Positions 1 through 7,720 of a stretch of DNA of 8,918 bases are shown here, in pieces (position 1 is the stretch's first letter; each line of letters opens with the position of its first letter). The stretch lies in the NCBI GenBank assembly GCA_902470405.1, contig CABRGJ010000021.1, positions 1-8,918 on the forward strand. Direction: 5' to 3'. A program made the translations under genes and the position numbers. Source of the stretch: an uncultured Eggerthella sp. (GTDB taxonomy: Bacteria; Actinomycetota; Coriobacteriia; Coriobacteriales; Eggerthellaceae). The notes under the pieces are model-generated. The model did not search any database and was not told where the DNA came from. It saw nothing but the letters and a program-made list of their open reading frames with translations.

Positions 1-219
1 CGTGGTGCGCTCGATCGTGTTGAACTGCAGGTCGAGACCGTACCCGATTTCCCCTTCGACGAGGTCGCTCGTTTACAGAAGCTCAAGAAGGATCTTGAAA
101 AGGCATTGAAAGATAATCTTCAGATCGCGGTCGAGGTGAAGATCGTCGAACCGAAGACCATCGAGCGCTCTGAAGGTAAGGCGAAACGCATCATCGACCT
201 GAGGGAGGGACTCAAATAA
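1..219 (+). CDS. paaK: Phenylacetate-CoA ligase (PaaK-type), C-terminal 72 residues only
   Basis: The reading frame is open from the window edge to TAA at 217-219, so only the C-terminal lid of an adenylate-forming CoA ligase is present. The last residues, with the pattern IERSEGKAKRIIDLR, match the PaaK C-terminus, where a conserved lysine in the GKAKR segment serves the adenylation step. They also align with the end of the complete paralogue at 5360-6679 (IERSFGKTKHVTDLRK). Members of the family convert an aryl acetate, ATP and CoA to arylacetyl-CoA, AMP and pyrophosphate in the cytoplasm. The stop overlaps the next start by one base (TAATG), which implies translational coupling to the ACT protein. 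The catalytic core lies upstream of the window, so substrate and integrity cannot be judged. Confidence 0.85.
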   Translation, partial: RGALDRVELQVETVPDFPFDEVARLQKLKKDLEKALKDNLQIAVEVKIVEPKTIERSEGKAKRIIDLREGLK

Positions 220-641
220 TGATCTCGCAATTAACGGTATTTCTCGAAAACAAAGAAGGCAGGCTCGCATCTGCTGTGCGTAGTATCGCTGAGGCGGGCA
301 TCAACATGCAGGCTATGTTCCTGGCTGATACGAAGGATTTCGGCATCTTGCGTATCTTTTGCGATACGCCCCAGAAGGCTTGCAATATCTTGCAAGAAGA
401 AGGTTATCAGGCGAAGCTCGTTGATGTTGTTGCGGTGAAAGTACCCAATGTTCCTGGCTCGCTCGCACGTTTGTTCAATTATCTCGATGATAAGGATATC
501 GATGTTGAGTATGCGCATTGTTTCATCGTGGGCGATCATGCCATCGATATCTTGAAGGTCGCTGAACCTGCGCTTGATGTGAAGCTTTCAGCGGAAGGTT
601 TTGAGGTCTGTAAGCCAGAAGATGTATATGTGCTCGACTAA
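219..641 (+). CDS. Tandem ACT-domain protein (copy 1)
   Basis: This 140-residue protein has two ACT-like repeats, roughly residues 1-68 and 70-140. Each shows the beta-strand then glycine then helix pattern of ACT domains: SQLTVFLENKEGRLA at the start of the first, and VVAVKVPNVPGSLARLF at the start of the second. ACT domains usually bind amino acids and regulate a partner enzyme. Stand-alone tandem ACT proteins are commonly found beside paaK and ior genes. The ATG overlaps the stop of the upstream ligase, and a strong GAGGGAGG Shine-Dalgarno at 201-208 supports this start. It is a paralogue of the protein at 4919-5332, similar along its whole length. A role as a sensor of aromatic amino acids or arylpyruvates is inferred from context; no catalytic motif is visible. 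Confidence 0.88.
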   Translation: MISQLTVFLENKEGRLASAVRSIAEAGINMQAMFLADTKDFGILRIFCDTPQKACNILQEEGYQAKLVDVVAVKVPNVPGSLARLFNYLDDKDIDVEYAHCFIVGDHAIDILKVAEPALDVKLSAEGFEVCKPEDVYVLD

Positions 642-2063
642 ACGTATCCAACAAACCAAGAATCACTCCAAATACGCAGGCATCGTTGCTTGCGTATTTG
701 CGTTTCTCCTTAGCTTGAGCTTACAACCCGCTCTTGCTCAGGCAGAGGTGCGCAATTCTGATGTCGTGCTTGGACAGACGGTCGAGCAGCAAGGGTTCAC
801 AGCTTCACAAGCGCCTAATATCGCTTGTGAATATGCCTATCTTGTTTCGAGCGATGGCACCATCTATTATGCGCGCAATGCCTACGAGCAGGTCCATATC
901 GCATCGATCACGAAGATCATGACAGCGATCGTAGCACTCGAATACGGTGGCGATCCCGCTCAGACCGAGATCACGGTAAGCGAAGCGGCGGCTAGTATCG
1001 GAGAGTCTTCTGCTCAACTACAAGCTGGAGATGTGATCAGCCTTGAATCGGCTATCAAGGCGCTCATGATCCCCTCAGGAAATGATGCTGGTCAGGCTTT
1101 GGCTGAATCGCTCGGGCCGAAGATCTTGGAAGAACTAAAAAAAGATCCAAGCATCCCACAAGAAGAGATGCCACAGAATGGCTATGATGCATTCGTCTAT
1201 GCGATGAACAAGAAAGCGCTCGCGCTCGGTATGAATGACGCGCGCTTCAGCAATCCGCATGGACTAGACTACGATCAGTTCAGTGGCGATATGCATTGTA
1301 GTGCCCAAAACGTGTCGACGATGGCACGTGCTGCGATGCAAAACGAGCTCTTCCGTTCTGTTCCACATCGAAGACCACGATCCCGGTCAAGCGCGGTGAC
1401 GAATGGATCGATCTTCAGCTTGAATCGACAGATCTGCTGCTCGATTCGTATGAAGGTGCATGCGGTATCAAGACTGGATATACCGAATTGGCAGGGGAGT
1501 GCTTTGCTGGCGCATGCGAGCGTGACGGAGAGATGCTCTATGCGATCGTGCTCGATTCTACTTCAGAGGCTCAACGTTTCGTTGATTGCGAAGAACTGTG
1601 GAACTGGGTCTATAACAACACCGTGAACGTTCCACTTGCGAACTCAGATGAGACCGTTAGCTTCACGACGGCGTCAGGAACACTAGACGCTCCGGTCGTG
1701 GCAAAGGTGAGCCATAAGGGCTGGACCGATAAGACCTTCAAGGCGACCATCGCAGATCCCGAGCAAACCGTAGAAGTGTTCCGTTTCGAAGGAAATGTGA
1801 GTCAAGAGGTCATTTTCGATGACATTACTTCGAGCGTACGTGCAGGAGATAAGGTCGGTACGGTAAACTATTACCAGAACAACGAGATCATCCAAACGGT
1901 CGACTTGGTTGCTGCTGAAGATTGTGCAGGCCCGAATTTCTTCGAAGGTATTGGCATTTGGTGGGAGCGACTTACTGGTGCAACACCGAATGGTCGAAAC
2001 GAGGCTGAGAGCGAAGTGATCGGCACCATGCCGATCATCTATGGTGCGGATGCGACACGCTGA
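628..2063 (+). pseudogene. D-alanyl-D-alanine carboxypeptidase (peptidase S11), frameshifted
   Basis: This is a penicillin-binding DD-carboxypeptidase that trims the terminal D-Ala of peptidoglycan stem peptides outside the membrane. From ATG 628 it begins with a signal peptide: a basic start, a hydrophobic run (about residues 16-32), then a likely cleavage near ALAQA. The SxxK motif is SITK (residues 93-96) and the SxN motif is SGN (150-152). The KTG motif and the following GYTELAGEC lie in another frame (bases 1470-1478 for KTG). Frame 1 is family-like up to FRSV at about 1362. From 1365 the family-like sequence (TSKTTIPVKRGDEW...) continues in frame 3 to TGA 2061-2063, so one base appears to be missing near 1360-1364. 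Restored, the protein would be about 478 residues, with a C-terminal PBP5-C-like beta domain (containing AGDKVGTVNYYQ). ATG 622 and TTG 601 are alternative starts; 628 has AGAAG six bases upstream. It overlaps the ACT gene by 14 bases. Uncorrected, translation runs to a stop at 1624-1626 and lacks KTG, so it should be inactive. Confidence 0.85.
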
Positions 2064-2090
2064 TGTGCGAATAGAAGATAGAGAGATATC

Positions 2091-2525
2091 ATGACCACCT
2101 GTCCTGTATGCATGAATGAAGCCAATAACGAGGGCGATCGCTGCTCGGTCTGCGGTTACCATTTTCAAGATGCCACTGAAGAGTTCGGTGCGATCTCGGT
2201 CGAGCCTGAAGAAGCAAGCGTATCGACCGACGATGAGGTACTTGCGACGTTGCGCGTTTGCTATGGCAAGCAGGAAGGCTTGGTCTTCAAGCTCGAATCC
2301 GATTTCATTGAGATCGGTCGTTCACCTAAATGCGGCATCATGCTCAACGATATGACCGTTTCTCGTGTTCATGCTGAAATGGAGCGGATCGGTGGAGAAT
2401 GGACCATCACCGATCGCGATTCTTTCAATGGTGTATGGGTCAACAACAAGCCTGTTAAGAATGCGGTGCTCCATAACGGAGATCTGCTGCAGGTGGGCTG
2501 CTTTGTCATTCGTTTCTCCGAGTGA
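2091..2525 (+). CDS. Zinc-ribbon plus FHA-domain protein
   Basis: This is a 144-residue cytoplasmic protein. The N-terminus carries a small zinc ribbon of two CxxC pairs (C4/C7 and C18/C21, the second followed by GYHF). An acidic linker (about residues 27-50) with several Ser and Thr follows, then a forkhead-associated domain (about 54-143). The FHA signature is complete: GRS at 76-78, SRVHA at 91-95 and N-G at 113-114, the residues that read phosphothreonine and hold the loop. FHA proteins bind partners phosphorylated by Ser/Thr kinases. The architecture recalls small FHA regulators such as GarA/OdhI of actinobacteria, but a phosphorylated TT motif is not clearly seen in the linker, so that equivalence is only a guess. 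GAGAG a few bases upstream supports the ATG. It follows the carboxypeptidase by 27 bases, suggesting co-transcription and possibly a cell-envelope signalling link. Confidence 0.88.
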   Translation: MTTCPVCMNEANNEGDRCSVCGYHFQDATEEFGAISVEPEEASVSTDDEVLATLRVCYGKQEGLVFKLESDFIEIGRSPKCGIMLNDMTVSRVHAEMERIGGEWTITDRDSFNGVWVNNKPVKNAVLHNGDLLQVGCFVIRFSE

Positions 2526-2587
2526 CCGATGCCGTAGGAATTAGGCTCCGAACAGGGGCGTTCTGTATAAGTGATAAAGGATAGTGC

Positions 2588-4315
2588 ATGGAATTCTTAT
2601 CAGGTAATGAAGCGATCGCGCGAGGTGCGTGGGAAGCGGGGTGCCATATCGGCACCGCTTATCCCGGAACTCCTTCGACAGAGACCATGGAGGCGTTCGC
2701 AACCTTTCCCGATGTGTATGCAGAGTGGTGTCCGAACGAAAAGGTCGCACTTGAGGTAGCAATGGGCGCGTCTGCAGCAGGTGCACGCGTGCTCGTTACC
2801 ATGAAGCATGTCGGTGTGAACGTTTGTGCGGATCCGCTCTTCACTGCTTCATACACTGGCGTGAACGGTGGCTTGTTGCTGCTTGCAGCTGATGATCCAG
2901 GAATGTTCTCGTCTCAGAACGAGCAAGACAGTCGCTATTATGCCATGGCATCGCTCGTGCCGATTCTCGAGCCGAGCGATTCTCAAGAAGCGTTCGATTT
3001 CGCAAAGGCTGCTTATGCGCTCTCTGAACAGTTTGACGTTCCTTTCATGATTCGCTCGACCGTCCGTATCTCTCATACGAAGACACCTGTTCAGGTAAGC
3101 GATCGTGTTGTCGTGCCGATCAAGCCATACGAGACCGATCCTGCCAAATGGGTCATGATGCCCGCATATGCGAAACCTCGTCGTAAGGTAGTCGCGAAGC
3201 GTGTCGAGACGATCAAGGAGTGGGTCGAAACCTGCTCGTTCAACGTTATTGAGCAGGGCGATCCGGCAATTGGCATCATCTGTGCAGGTGCTGTCTATGA
3301 GCATGTCAAGGAAGCATGTCCAGACGTGTCGGTCTTTAAGCTTGGGGTGACCTGGCCGCTTCCTGCGCATGCACTGGCTGATTTCGCGGCAAGCGTAGAT
3401 GCGCTCTATGTGGTCGAAGAGGCTTCGACTTATCTTTCAGACGCGGTACGTGCCTGTGGTGTCGTACTTGACGAATTCTTGGTTCCGCTTCCATCTGATG
3501 GCGAGATACATCCTGAAGATATCCTTCGTGCGCTCGGACGTCCGCTTCCTGCTCATCGTGAGATGCCTCATGATGTTCCGAATCGCCCACCTGCGTTGTG
3601 CGCTGGCTGCCCGCATCGTCTCGTCTTCAAAGAACTCTCGCGCCAGAAAGCGATCGTGACTGGTGATATCGGTTGTTATACGCTCGGTGCGCTTCCTCCG
3701 CTTGCAGCGATGGACACTACGCTCGACATGGGCGCCTCGGTCTCTATGGCGCATGGTTTCGAACTTGCTCTGGCGGGCACGGAGCATCGTCCTGTTGTTG
3801 GCGTCATCGGCGATTCGACATTCGCCCATTCGGGTCTTTCGAGTCTTATCAATACGGTCTATAACAAAGGTGCGGGAACGATCTGCATTCTCGATAACCG
3901 CACGACTGCGATGACCGGCCAGCAGGGCAATCCTTTCAACGGTGTTACGCTTCAGAATAGAGAGAGCACGGAACTCAACCTTCCAGCGCTCCTAAGAGCG
4001 ATCGGTGTGCCGCATGTGAGCGAGATCGATCCTTTCGATATGAAAGCGGTTCGTGCGGCGATCAAGGAAGCAGTTTCGCGTGAAGAACTCGATGTGATCG
4101 TATTCAAGGCTCCCTGCGTATTGCTCGACAAGGCCAAGAAGACCCCTTATTTCGTCAATGAGAAATGCTCAGGGTGTGGCGTGTGCGTTTCGCTTGGGTG
4201 CCCTGCTATCTTCTCTCATGAAGAAAGCGGTCTCACCTCGATCGATACCGACATGTGTAATGGATGTGGCCAATGCGAGCAGTACTGCGCGTTTGGTGCG
4301 ATCGAGCGAGCATAA
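2588..4315 (+). CDS. iorA: Indolepyruvate ferredoxin oxidoreductase, alpha subunit
   Basis: This 575-residue subunit carries the thiamine diphosphate and iron-sulfur centres of the enzyme that oxidatively decarboxylates arylpyruvates (from Trp, Phe, Tyr) with CoA to arylacetyl-CoA, CO2 and reduced ferredoxin. The N-terminal pyrimidine-binding part begins FLSGNEAIARGAWEAG and includes YPGTPSTET, as is typical of IorA. The PP domain has CAGCPH (338-343) and a TPP-type GDS motif (408-410) followed by LINTVYNKG. The C-terminus has two [4Fe-4S] motifs: C527, C530, C533 and C538-P, then C557, C560, C563 and C567. The first motif has a longer final spacing (Cx2Cx2Cx4CP). AAAGGA upstream of ATG 2588 is a good ribosome site. 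The stop lies inside the ribosome-binding region of iorB, so the two subunits are translationally linked. It is slightly shorter than many IorA proteins, but no domain is missing. Confidence 0.96.
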   Translation: MEFLSGNEAIARGAWEAGCHIGTAYPGTPSTETMEAFATFPDVYAEWCPNEKVALEVAMGASAAGARVLVTMKHVGVNVCADPLFTASYTGVNGGLLLLAADDPGMFSSQNEQDSRYYAMASLVPILEPSDSQEAFDFAKAAYALSEQFDVPFMIRSTVRISHTKTPVQVSDRVVVPIKPYETDPAKWVMMPAYAKPRRKVVAKRVETIKEWVETCSFNVIEQGDPAIGIICAGAVYEHVKEACPDVSVFKLGVTWPLPAHALADFAASVDALYVVEEASTYLSDAVRACGVVLDEFLVPLPSDGEIHPEDILRALGRPLPAHREMPHDVPNRPPALCAGCPHRLVFKELSRQKAIVTGDIGCYTLGALPPLAAMDTTLDMGASVSMAHGFELALAGTEHRPVVGVIGDSTFAHSGLSSLINTVYNKGAGTICILDNRTTAMTGQQGNPFNGVTLQNRESTELNLPALLRAIGVPHVSEIDPFDMKAVRAAIKEAVSREELDVIVFKAPCVLLDKAKKTPYFVNEKCSGCGVCVSLGCPAIFSHEESGLTSIDTDMCNGCGQCEQYCAFGAIERA

Positions 4316-4328
4316 GGGGAGTGTAAAT

Positions 4329-4916
4329 ATGTCTGAGGCTCAAACTTATACCATCTTACTGTGCGGTGTTGGTGGCCAAGGAACCATCACGGCGGCCGAC
4401 CTGCTCGCTCGTGTCGCAAGCGCAGCAGGAAAATGCTGCAAGGTTTCTGAGATCCATGGTATGGCACAGCGCGGTGGGGCCGTCACGACCGTTGTGCGTT
4501 TTGGTGACGAAGTGGCGACCATGGTCTGCGATGAAGGTTGCGCCGATAATATCGTCTCATTCGAAATAACCGAGGCGCTGCGTAATCTTGCATTCTTGAA
4601 AGAGGATGGCGTGCTTGTCGTAAACGATGAAGAGATCAAGCCGCTGCCGGTCCTCACTGGTCGAGCAAGCATGCCTGATCACGCGCGTGAGCGCCTGGTC
4701 GAAATGGGTGCGACGCTCATTCCGGCAGGTCAGCTTGCACGTGATGCTGGTACGGTAAAATGTGCGAACGTGGTGCTTCTTGGTGCACTTGCTCCCAGCT
4801 TGCCTTTTGACCTCAGTATTTGGGAAGAGGTCATTCGTCAGAATGTTCCCCCAAAGACCATCGACATCAATATCGAAGCATTCCGTTTGGGTGCAGCTTA
4901 TATGCAAGGAGAGTGA
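4329..4916 (+). CDS. iorB: Indolepyruvate ferredoxin oxidoreductase, beta subunit
   Basis: This 195-residue gamma-domain (pyruvate/ketoisovalerate oxidoreductase) subunit pairs with IorA. The start ILLCGVGGQGTITAADLLA is the glycine-rich CoA/fold signature of the family, and HGMAQRGGAVTTVVRFG is the second conserved block. The reading frame is open much further upstream (from 4158), but that stretch lies inside the IorA ferredoxin domain. ATG 4329 is chosen because AAGGGGAG sits seven bases before it and the protein then begins directly at the conserved strand. The gap to iorA is 13 bases and to the next gene two bases, an operon arrangement. The length is normal for IorB. Confidence 0.95.
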   Translation: MSEAQTYTILLCGVGGQGTITAADLLARVASAAGKCCKVSEIHGMAQRGGAVTTVVRFGDEVATMVCDEGCADNIVSFEITEALRNLAFLKEDGVLVVNDEEIKPLPVLTGRASMPDHARERLVEMGATLIPAGQLARDAGTVKCANVVLLGALAPSLPFDLSIWEEVIRQNVPPKTIDINIEAFRLGAAYMQGE

Positions 4917-4918
4917 AC

Positions 4919-5332
4919 ATGGCGGTATCGCAGTTAAGCGTCTTCATCGAAAGCAAGGTTGGGCATTTGAAGCGTATCTTGGATACGCTAGTAGAGAACG
5001 ATATCAGCGTGAAAGGATATGCGCTTTCGGATACGGGTGATTATGGCATCGCTCGTTTTGTCGTCGATAAGCCAGCGCGTGCGCTTGATGTTTTGGAAGG
5101 CGCGGGTGTTGCGGTCAAGCAGACAGACGTGCTGTGTTTGAAACTCAACGATATACCAGGAGAACTTGCACGCGTGTTCGATGTTATCGCGAAGCAGGAT
5201 ATGAACGTAAAGTATAGTTATTCGCTCATATCTACCTATATCGCGATCGGCGTACAGGATGTTGAAAAAGCAGAACGAGCATTGATCAATCAGCCCGTTG
5301 AGCTAGTCTCGCAGGTTGATTTCTCTTCATAA
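4919..5332 (+). CDS. Tandem ACT-domain protein (copy 2)
   Basis: This 137-residue protein has two ACT-like repeats. The first starts SQLSVFIESKVGHLKRIL and the second VLCLKLNDIPGELARVFDVI; each has the glycine before helix 1 that usually contributes to amino-acid binding. It is paralogous to the protein at 219-641: both begin SQL-VF-E-K-G-L and share the DT-D-GI-R block in repeat 1. ATG 4919 follows the iorB stop by two bases and has AAGGAG seven bases upstream inside the iorB 3' end; an in-frame extension to 4820 is the shadow of iorB. It lies between iorB and a paaK-type ligase, so a ligand-sensing role in arylpyruvate/arylacetate metabolism is likely but inferred. No DNA-binding or catalytic domain is attached. 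Confidence 0.92.
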   Translation: MAVSQLSVFIESKVGHLKRILDTLVENDISVKGYALSDTGDYGIARFVVDKPARALDVLEGAGVAVKQTDVLCLKLNDIPGELARVFDVIAKQDMNVKYSYSLISTYIAIGVQDVEKAERALINQPVELVSQVDFSS

Positions 5333-5359
5333 CCCATTTGTAGAAAGAATCGAGATTCC

Positions 5360-6679
5360 ATGACTGATGCAATAAAGACACCGATGTTCCAGCCCGCGAT
5401 CGAGACCATGTCGCGCGAAGAGATTCGTGCGCTTCAACTCGAGAAGCTCAAAGATCAGGTTGCCTGGACTTACGAGCGCGTGCCATGGTATCGCGAGAAG
5501 ATGAATGAGCTTGGTGTTGTGCCAGGAGATATTCAGACGCTCGAAGATGTACGCAAGCTGCCTTTTACGGATAAGACGGTGTTGCGCGATACGTATCCTT
5601 ATGGCCTTTTCGCTATCCCGCTTGACGATGTGGTGCGTCTTCATGCATCTTCGGGAACGACCGGAAAGCCGATCGTGGTTGGGTACAACGAACATGATCT
5701 TGATATCTGGCGCGATTGTATCGCGCGTCTTGCGCAGATGGCAGGCGTTGTTTCTTCCGATCGCGTGCAGATGGCGTTTGGTTATGGCATGTTCACTGGT
5801 GGTTTTGGTCTGCATTATGGGTGCGAGCACCTGGGCTGCATGGTGGTGCCAGCAGGTTCGGGTAATACCGAGCGCCACCTCATGATGATCAACGACTACA
5901 AGACCACGGTGCTCATCTCGACGCCCTCTTATGCAATGCATATGTGCGAGTATGGCGAAAAGCATGGGTTCGATTGGGCGAATTCAAGTTTGCGCATCGG
6001 TCTTTTCGGAGGCGAACCATGCCCACCTGCGCTCAAAGAAGAGATCGAGAAGCGCATGCATATCACCTGCACCGATAATTATGGTCTTACTGAAGTGATG
6101 GGTCCTGGTGTTTCGGGCGAATGTTTGGCTTCGCGCGATATGCAGCATATCGCTGAAGATCATTTTCTCTGGGAAGTGGTTGATCCGAAAACGGGCGAAC
6201 CGTTGCCTGAAGGTGTGCCAGGAGAGCTTGTGCTCACGCCTCTCGACAAGCAAGCGTTCCCTATGCTGCGCTATCGCACGCATGATCTGAGCTATGTCAT
6301 CACTGAGCCGTGTGCGTGTGGTCGTACGCATGCACGTATGAAGAAGGTGCGTACGCGCACGGATGATATGCTCATCATTCGCGGCACGAATGTATTTCCT
6401 TCGCAGGTTGAAGATATCTTAGCGGGTATTGAAGGTGTGAGCCCTCACTATCGCATCGAAGTGGACAATGAGACCGGTCTTGATCATATGACCATCATGG
6501 TCGAGCTCTTACCCGAGGCATTCAGTGATTCCTTCGAGGAAATGGACAAGTTCCGCAAACATATCCAATCGACGCTTAAGGATTCGATGCTGGTCTCTTC
6601 AGATGTGAAGCTGATCGAACCTGGCGGGATCGAGCGCAGCTTTGGTAAGACAAAGCACGTAACCGACCTTCGCAAATAA
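5360..6679 (+). CDS. paaK: Phenylacetate-CoA ligase (PaaK-type), complete
   Basis: This 439-residue adenylate-forming ligase has the usual length for PaaK. In order it shows the ATP-binding P-loop SSGTTGKP (97-104), the adenylate motif YGLTE (241-245), a PCACGRT segment typical of the family, the hinge TDDMLIIRGTNVFPSQVE (from about 334), and a C-terminal lid with K430/K432 in FGKTKH near the end. The reaction is arylacetate + ATP + CoA to arylacetyl-CoA + AMP + PPi. Beside iorAB, the natural substrates are phenylacetate, hydroxyphenylacetate or indoleacetate. Working in reverse to conserve energy has been suggested for such clusters but cannot be read from the sequence. It starts 27 bases after the ACT gene with only a weak purine-rich site (AGAAAG, 5342-5347). 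The upstream fragment at 1-219 is its paralogue. Confidence 0.95.
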   Translation: MTDAIKTPMFQPAIETMSREEIRALQLEKLKDQVAWTYERVPWYREKMNELGVVPGDIQTLEDVRKLPFTDKTVLRDTYPYGLFAIPLDDVVRLHASSGTTGKPIVVGYNEHDLDIWRDCIARLAQMAGVVSSDRVQMAFGYGMFTGGFGLHYGCEHLGCMVVPAGSGNTERHLMMINDYKTTVLISTPSYAMHMCEYGEKHGFDWANSSLRIGLFGGEPCPPALKEEIEKRMHITCTDNYGLTEVMGPGVSGECLASRDMQHIAEDHFLWEVVDPKTGEPLPEGVPGELVLTPLDKQAFPMLRYRTHDLSYVITEPCACGRTHARMKKVRTRTDDMLIIRGTNVFPSQVEDILAGIEGVSPHYRIEVDNETGLDHMTIMVELLPEAFSDSFEEMDKFRKHIQSTLKDSMLVSSDVKLIEPGGIERSFGKTKHVTDLRK

Positions 6680-6718
6680 GGTTCGATTCTTCGGTTCGGT
6701 ACAAGAAGCGATACGTTC

Positions 6719-7693
6719 ATGACCAGTGCGCGATCTGGACACCAAGAGCGCTCTGATGTGCTCGGGCGCTTTGCTCCAAGTCCTTCAGGGCGTTTTCATG
6801 TGGGCAATATCTTTGCGAGTCTCGTTGCTGCACTTGTCGCAGATAAGATGGTTCTACGGATCGAGGATCTTGACCCCGATCGTTCGAAACAGCAGTTCAT
6901 TGATGGAGTGAAGCGGGATCTAGCGTGGTTCGGGTTCGAGTGGGTAGGGGATCTGGTCCATCAAAGCGCGATCGAGCGTCAAGATGCATATCGCGCAGCG
7001 CTTTCAGAGCTCGAAGAAGCAGGCTTGGTCTACCCATGCTTCTGCTCGCGCGCCGATCTTCACAGCGCACGTGCTCCTCATGTTGGTGAGGAGTATGTCT
7101 ACCAGAATACCTGCAAGTATCTGAGCGAAGAAGAGCGAGCAGCACGTGCGCTCGTGCGTGATCCGGCGTTGCGTCTTGATGTGAGGAGCGCTTCTTCTGT
7201 GCAGTTCGAAGATGTATTTCAGGGGTCTTGCGCATATGATCTTGCATGCTGTTCGGGTGATTTCATCATACGGCGCAGCGATGGCATATTCGCGTATCAG
7301 CTTGCGGTTGTGGTTGATGATGCGGCTTATGGCATCAACTCGATCGTGCGAGGGGTCGATCTGCTCGCTTCAACCCCAAAACAGCTTTTTATCCAGGAGT
7401 TGCTTGGATACGAACGACCAGAGTATGGGCATGTTCCGATCTTCGTGGATGAGTGTGGATGCAAGCTATCAAAGCGAAACGCAGATGCATCGCTCGAGTA
7501 TTTGATAGAGCAGCTTCATCTTGGTCCTCGGGAGATCCTTGGCTATCTCGCTTTCTTGGGTGGTCTGATTCCTGAATTCCAACCGATGGATATCGACGAG
7601 TTGCGACGTTATGCTGATCTTTCCCAGATCGATGGCAAGCAGGAGGTCGTCTGGTGCGCGCCTGATCATAGTGCGATGGATGCGCGTCTATGA
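6719..7693 (+). CDS. gluQ: Glutamyl-Q tRNA(Asp) synthetase
   Basis: This 324-residue class I synthetase paralogue attaches glutamate to the queuosine base of tRNA(Asp). The N-terminal block RFAPSPSGRFHVGN holds the HIGH-equivalent HVGN (27-30). RIEDLDPDRS follows, and the KMSKS-equivalent is KLSKR (249-253). The zinc site fits GluQ: C107, C109, Y128 and C132. The absence of the anticodon-binding C-terminal half, and a length near 300 rather than about 470, separate it from true GltX. Residues 1-13 form a non-conserved extension. AGAAG about ten bases upstream of ATG 6719 supports this start, though a GTG at residue 14 is possible. It follows paaK by 39 bases and may be co-transcribed, but no functional link to aromatic metabolism is evident. 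Queuosine or its precursor must be available in the cell for this enzyme to act. Confidence 0.93.
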   Translation: MTSARSGHQERSDVLGRFAPSPSGRFHVGNIFASLVAALVADKMVLRIEDLDPDRSKQQFIDGVKRDLAWFGFEWVGDLVHQSAIERQDAYRAALSELEEAGLVYPCFCSRADLHSARAPHVGEEYVYQNTCKYLSEEERAARALVRDPALRLDVRSASSVQFEDVFQGSCAYDLACCSGDFIIRRSDGIFAYQLAVVVDDAAYGINSIVRGVDLLASTPKQLFIQELLGYERPEYGHVPIFVDECGCKLSKRNADASLEYLIEQLHLGPREILGYLAFLGGLIPEFQPMDIDELRRYADLSQIDGKQEVVWCAPDHSAMDARL

Positions 7694-7720
7694 TAGCAAT
7701 GATGCCTGCTGATAAGCCTG

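Noticed and set aside
1488..2063. Open frame starting at ATG 1488 as an independent gene
   Set aside because: It begins just after the KTG motif and continues the carboxypeptidase in the corrected frame, without its own ribosome site; it is the C-terminal part of the frameshifted gene.
2541..2571. Promoter before iorA (TATAAG at 2566-2571)
   Set aside because: The -35 match is poor with 19-base spacing, and the implied transcript start would leave almost no leader before the ribosome site.
2849..3370. Long antisense open frame inside iorA (also 3437-3829, 5327-5965 and 6897-7247 on the minus strand)
   Set aside because: The translations show no family features and sit opposite well-conserved genes; they are shadows created by the codon bias.
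4158..4328. N-terminal extension of IorB
   Set aside because: The stretch is the out-of-frame image of the IorA ferredoxin domain; a strong ribosome site and the conserved start support ATG 4329.
4820..4918. N-terminal extension of the second ACT protein
   Set aside because: It overlaps the 3' end of iorB out of frame; ATG 4919 has AAGGAG at the right distance and begins at the ACT fold.
6719..7693. Discriminating glutamyl-tRNA synthetase (gltX)
   Set aside because: Too short, lacks the anticodon-binding domain, and has the Cys-x-Cys, Tyr-x3-Cys zinc site typical of GluQ.
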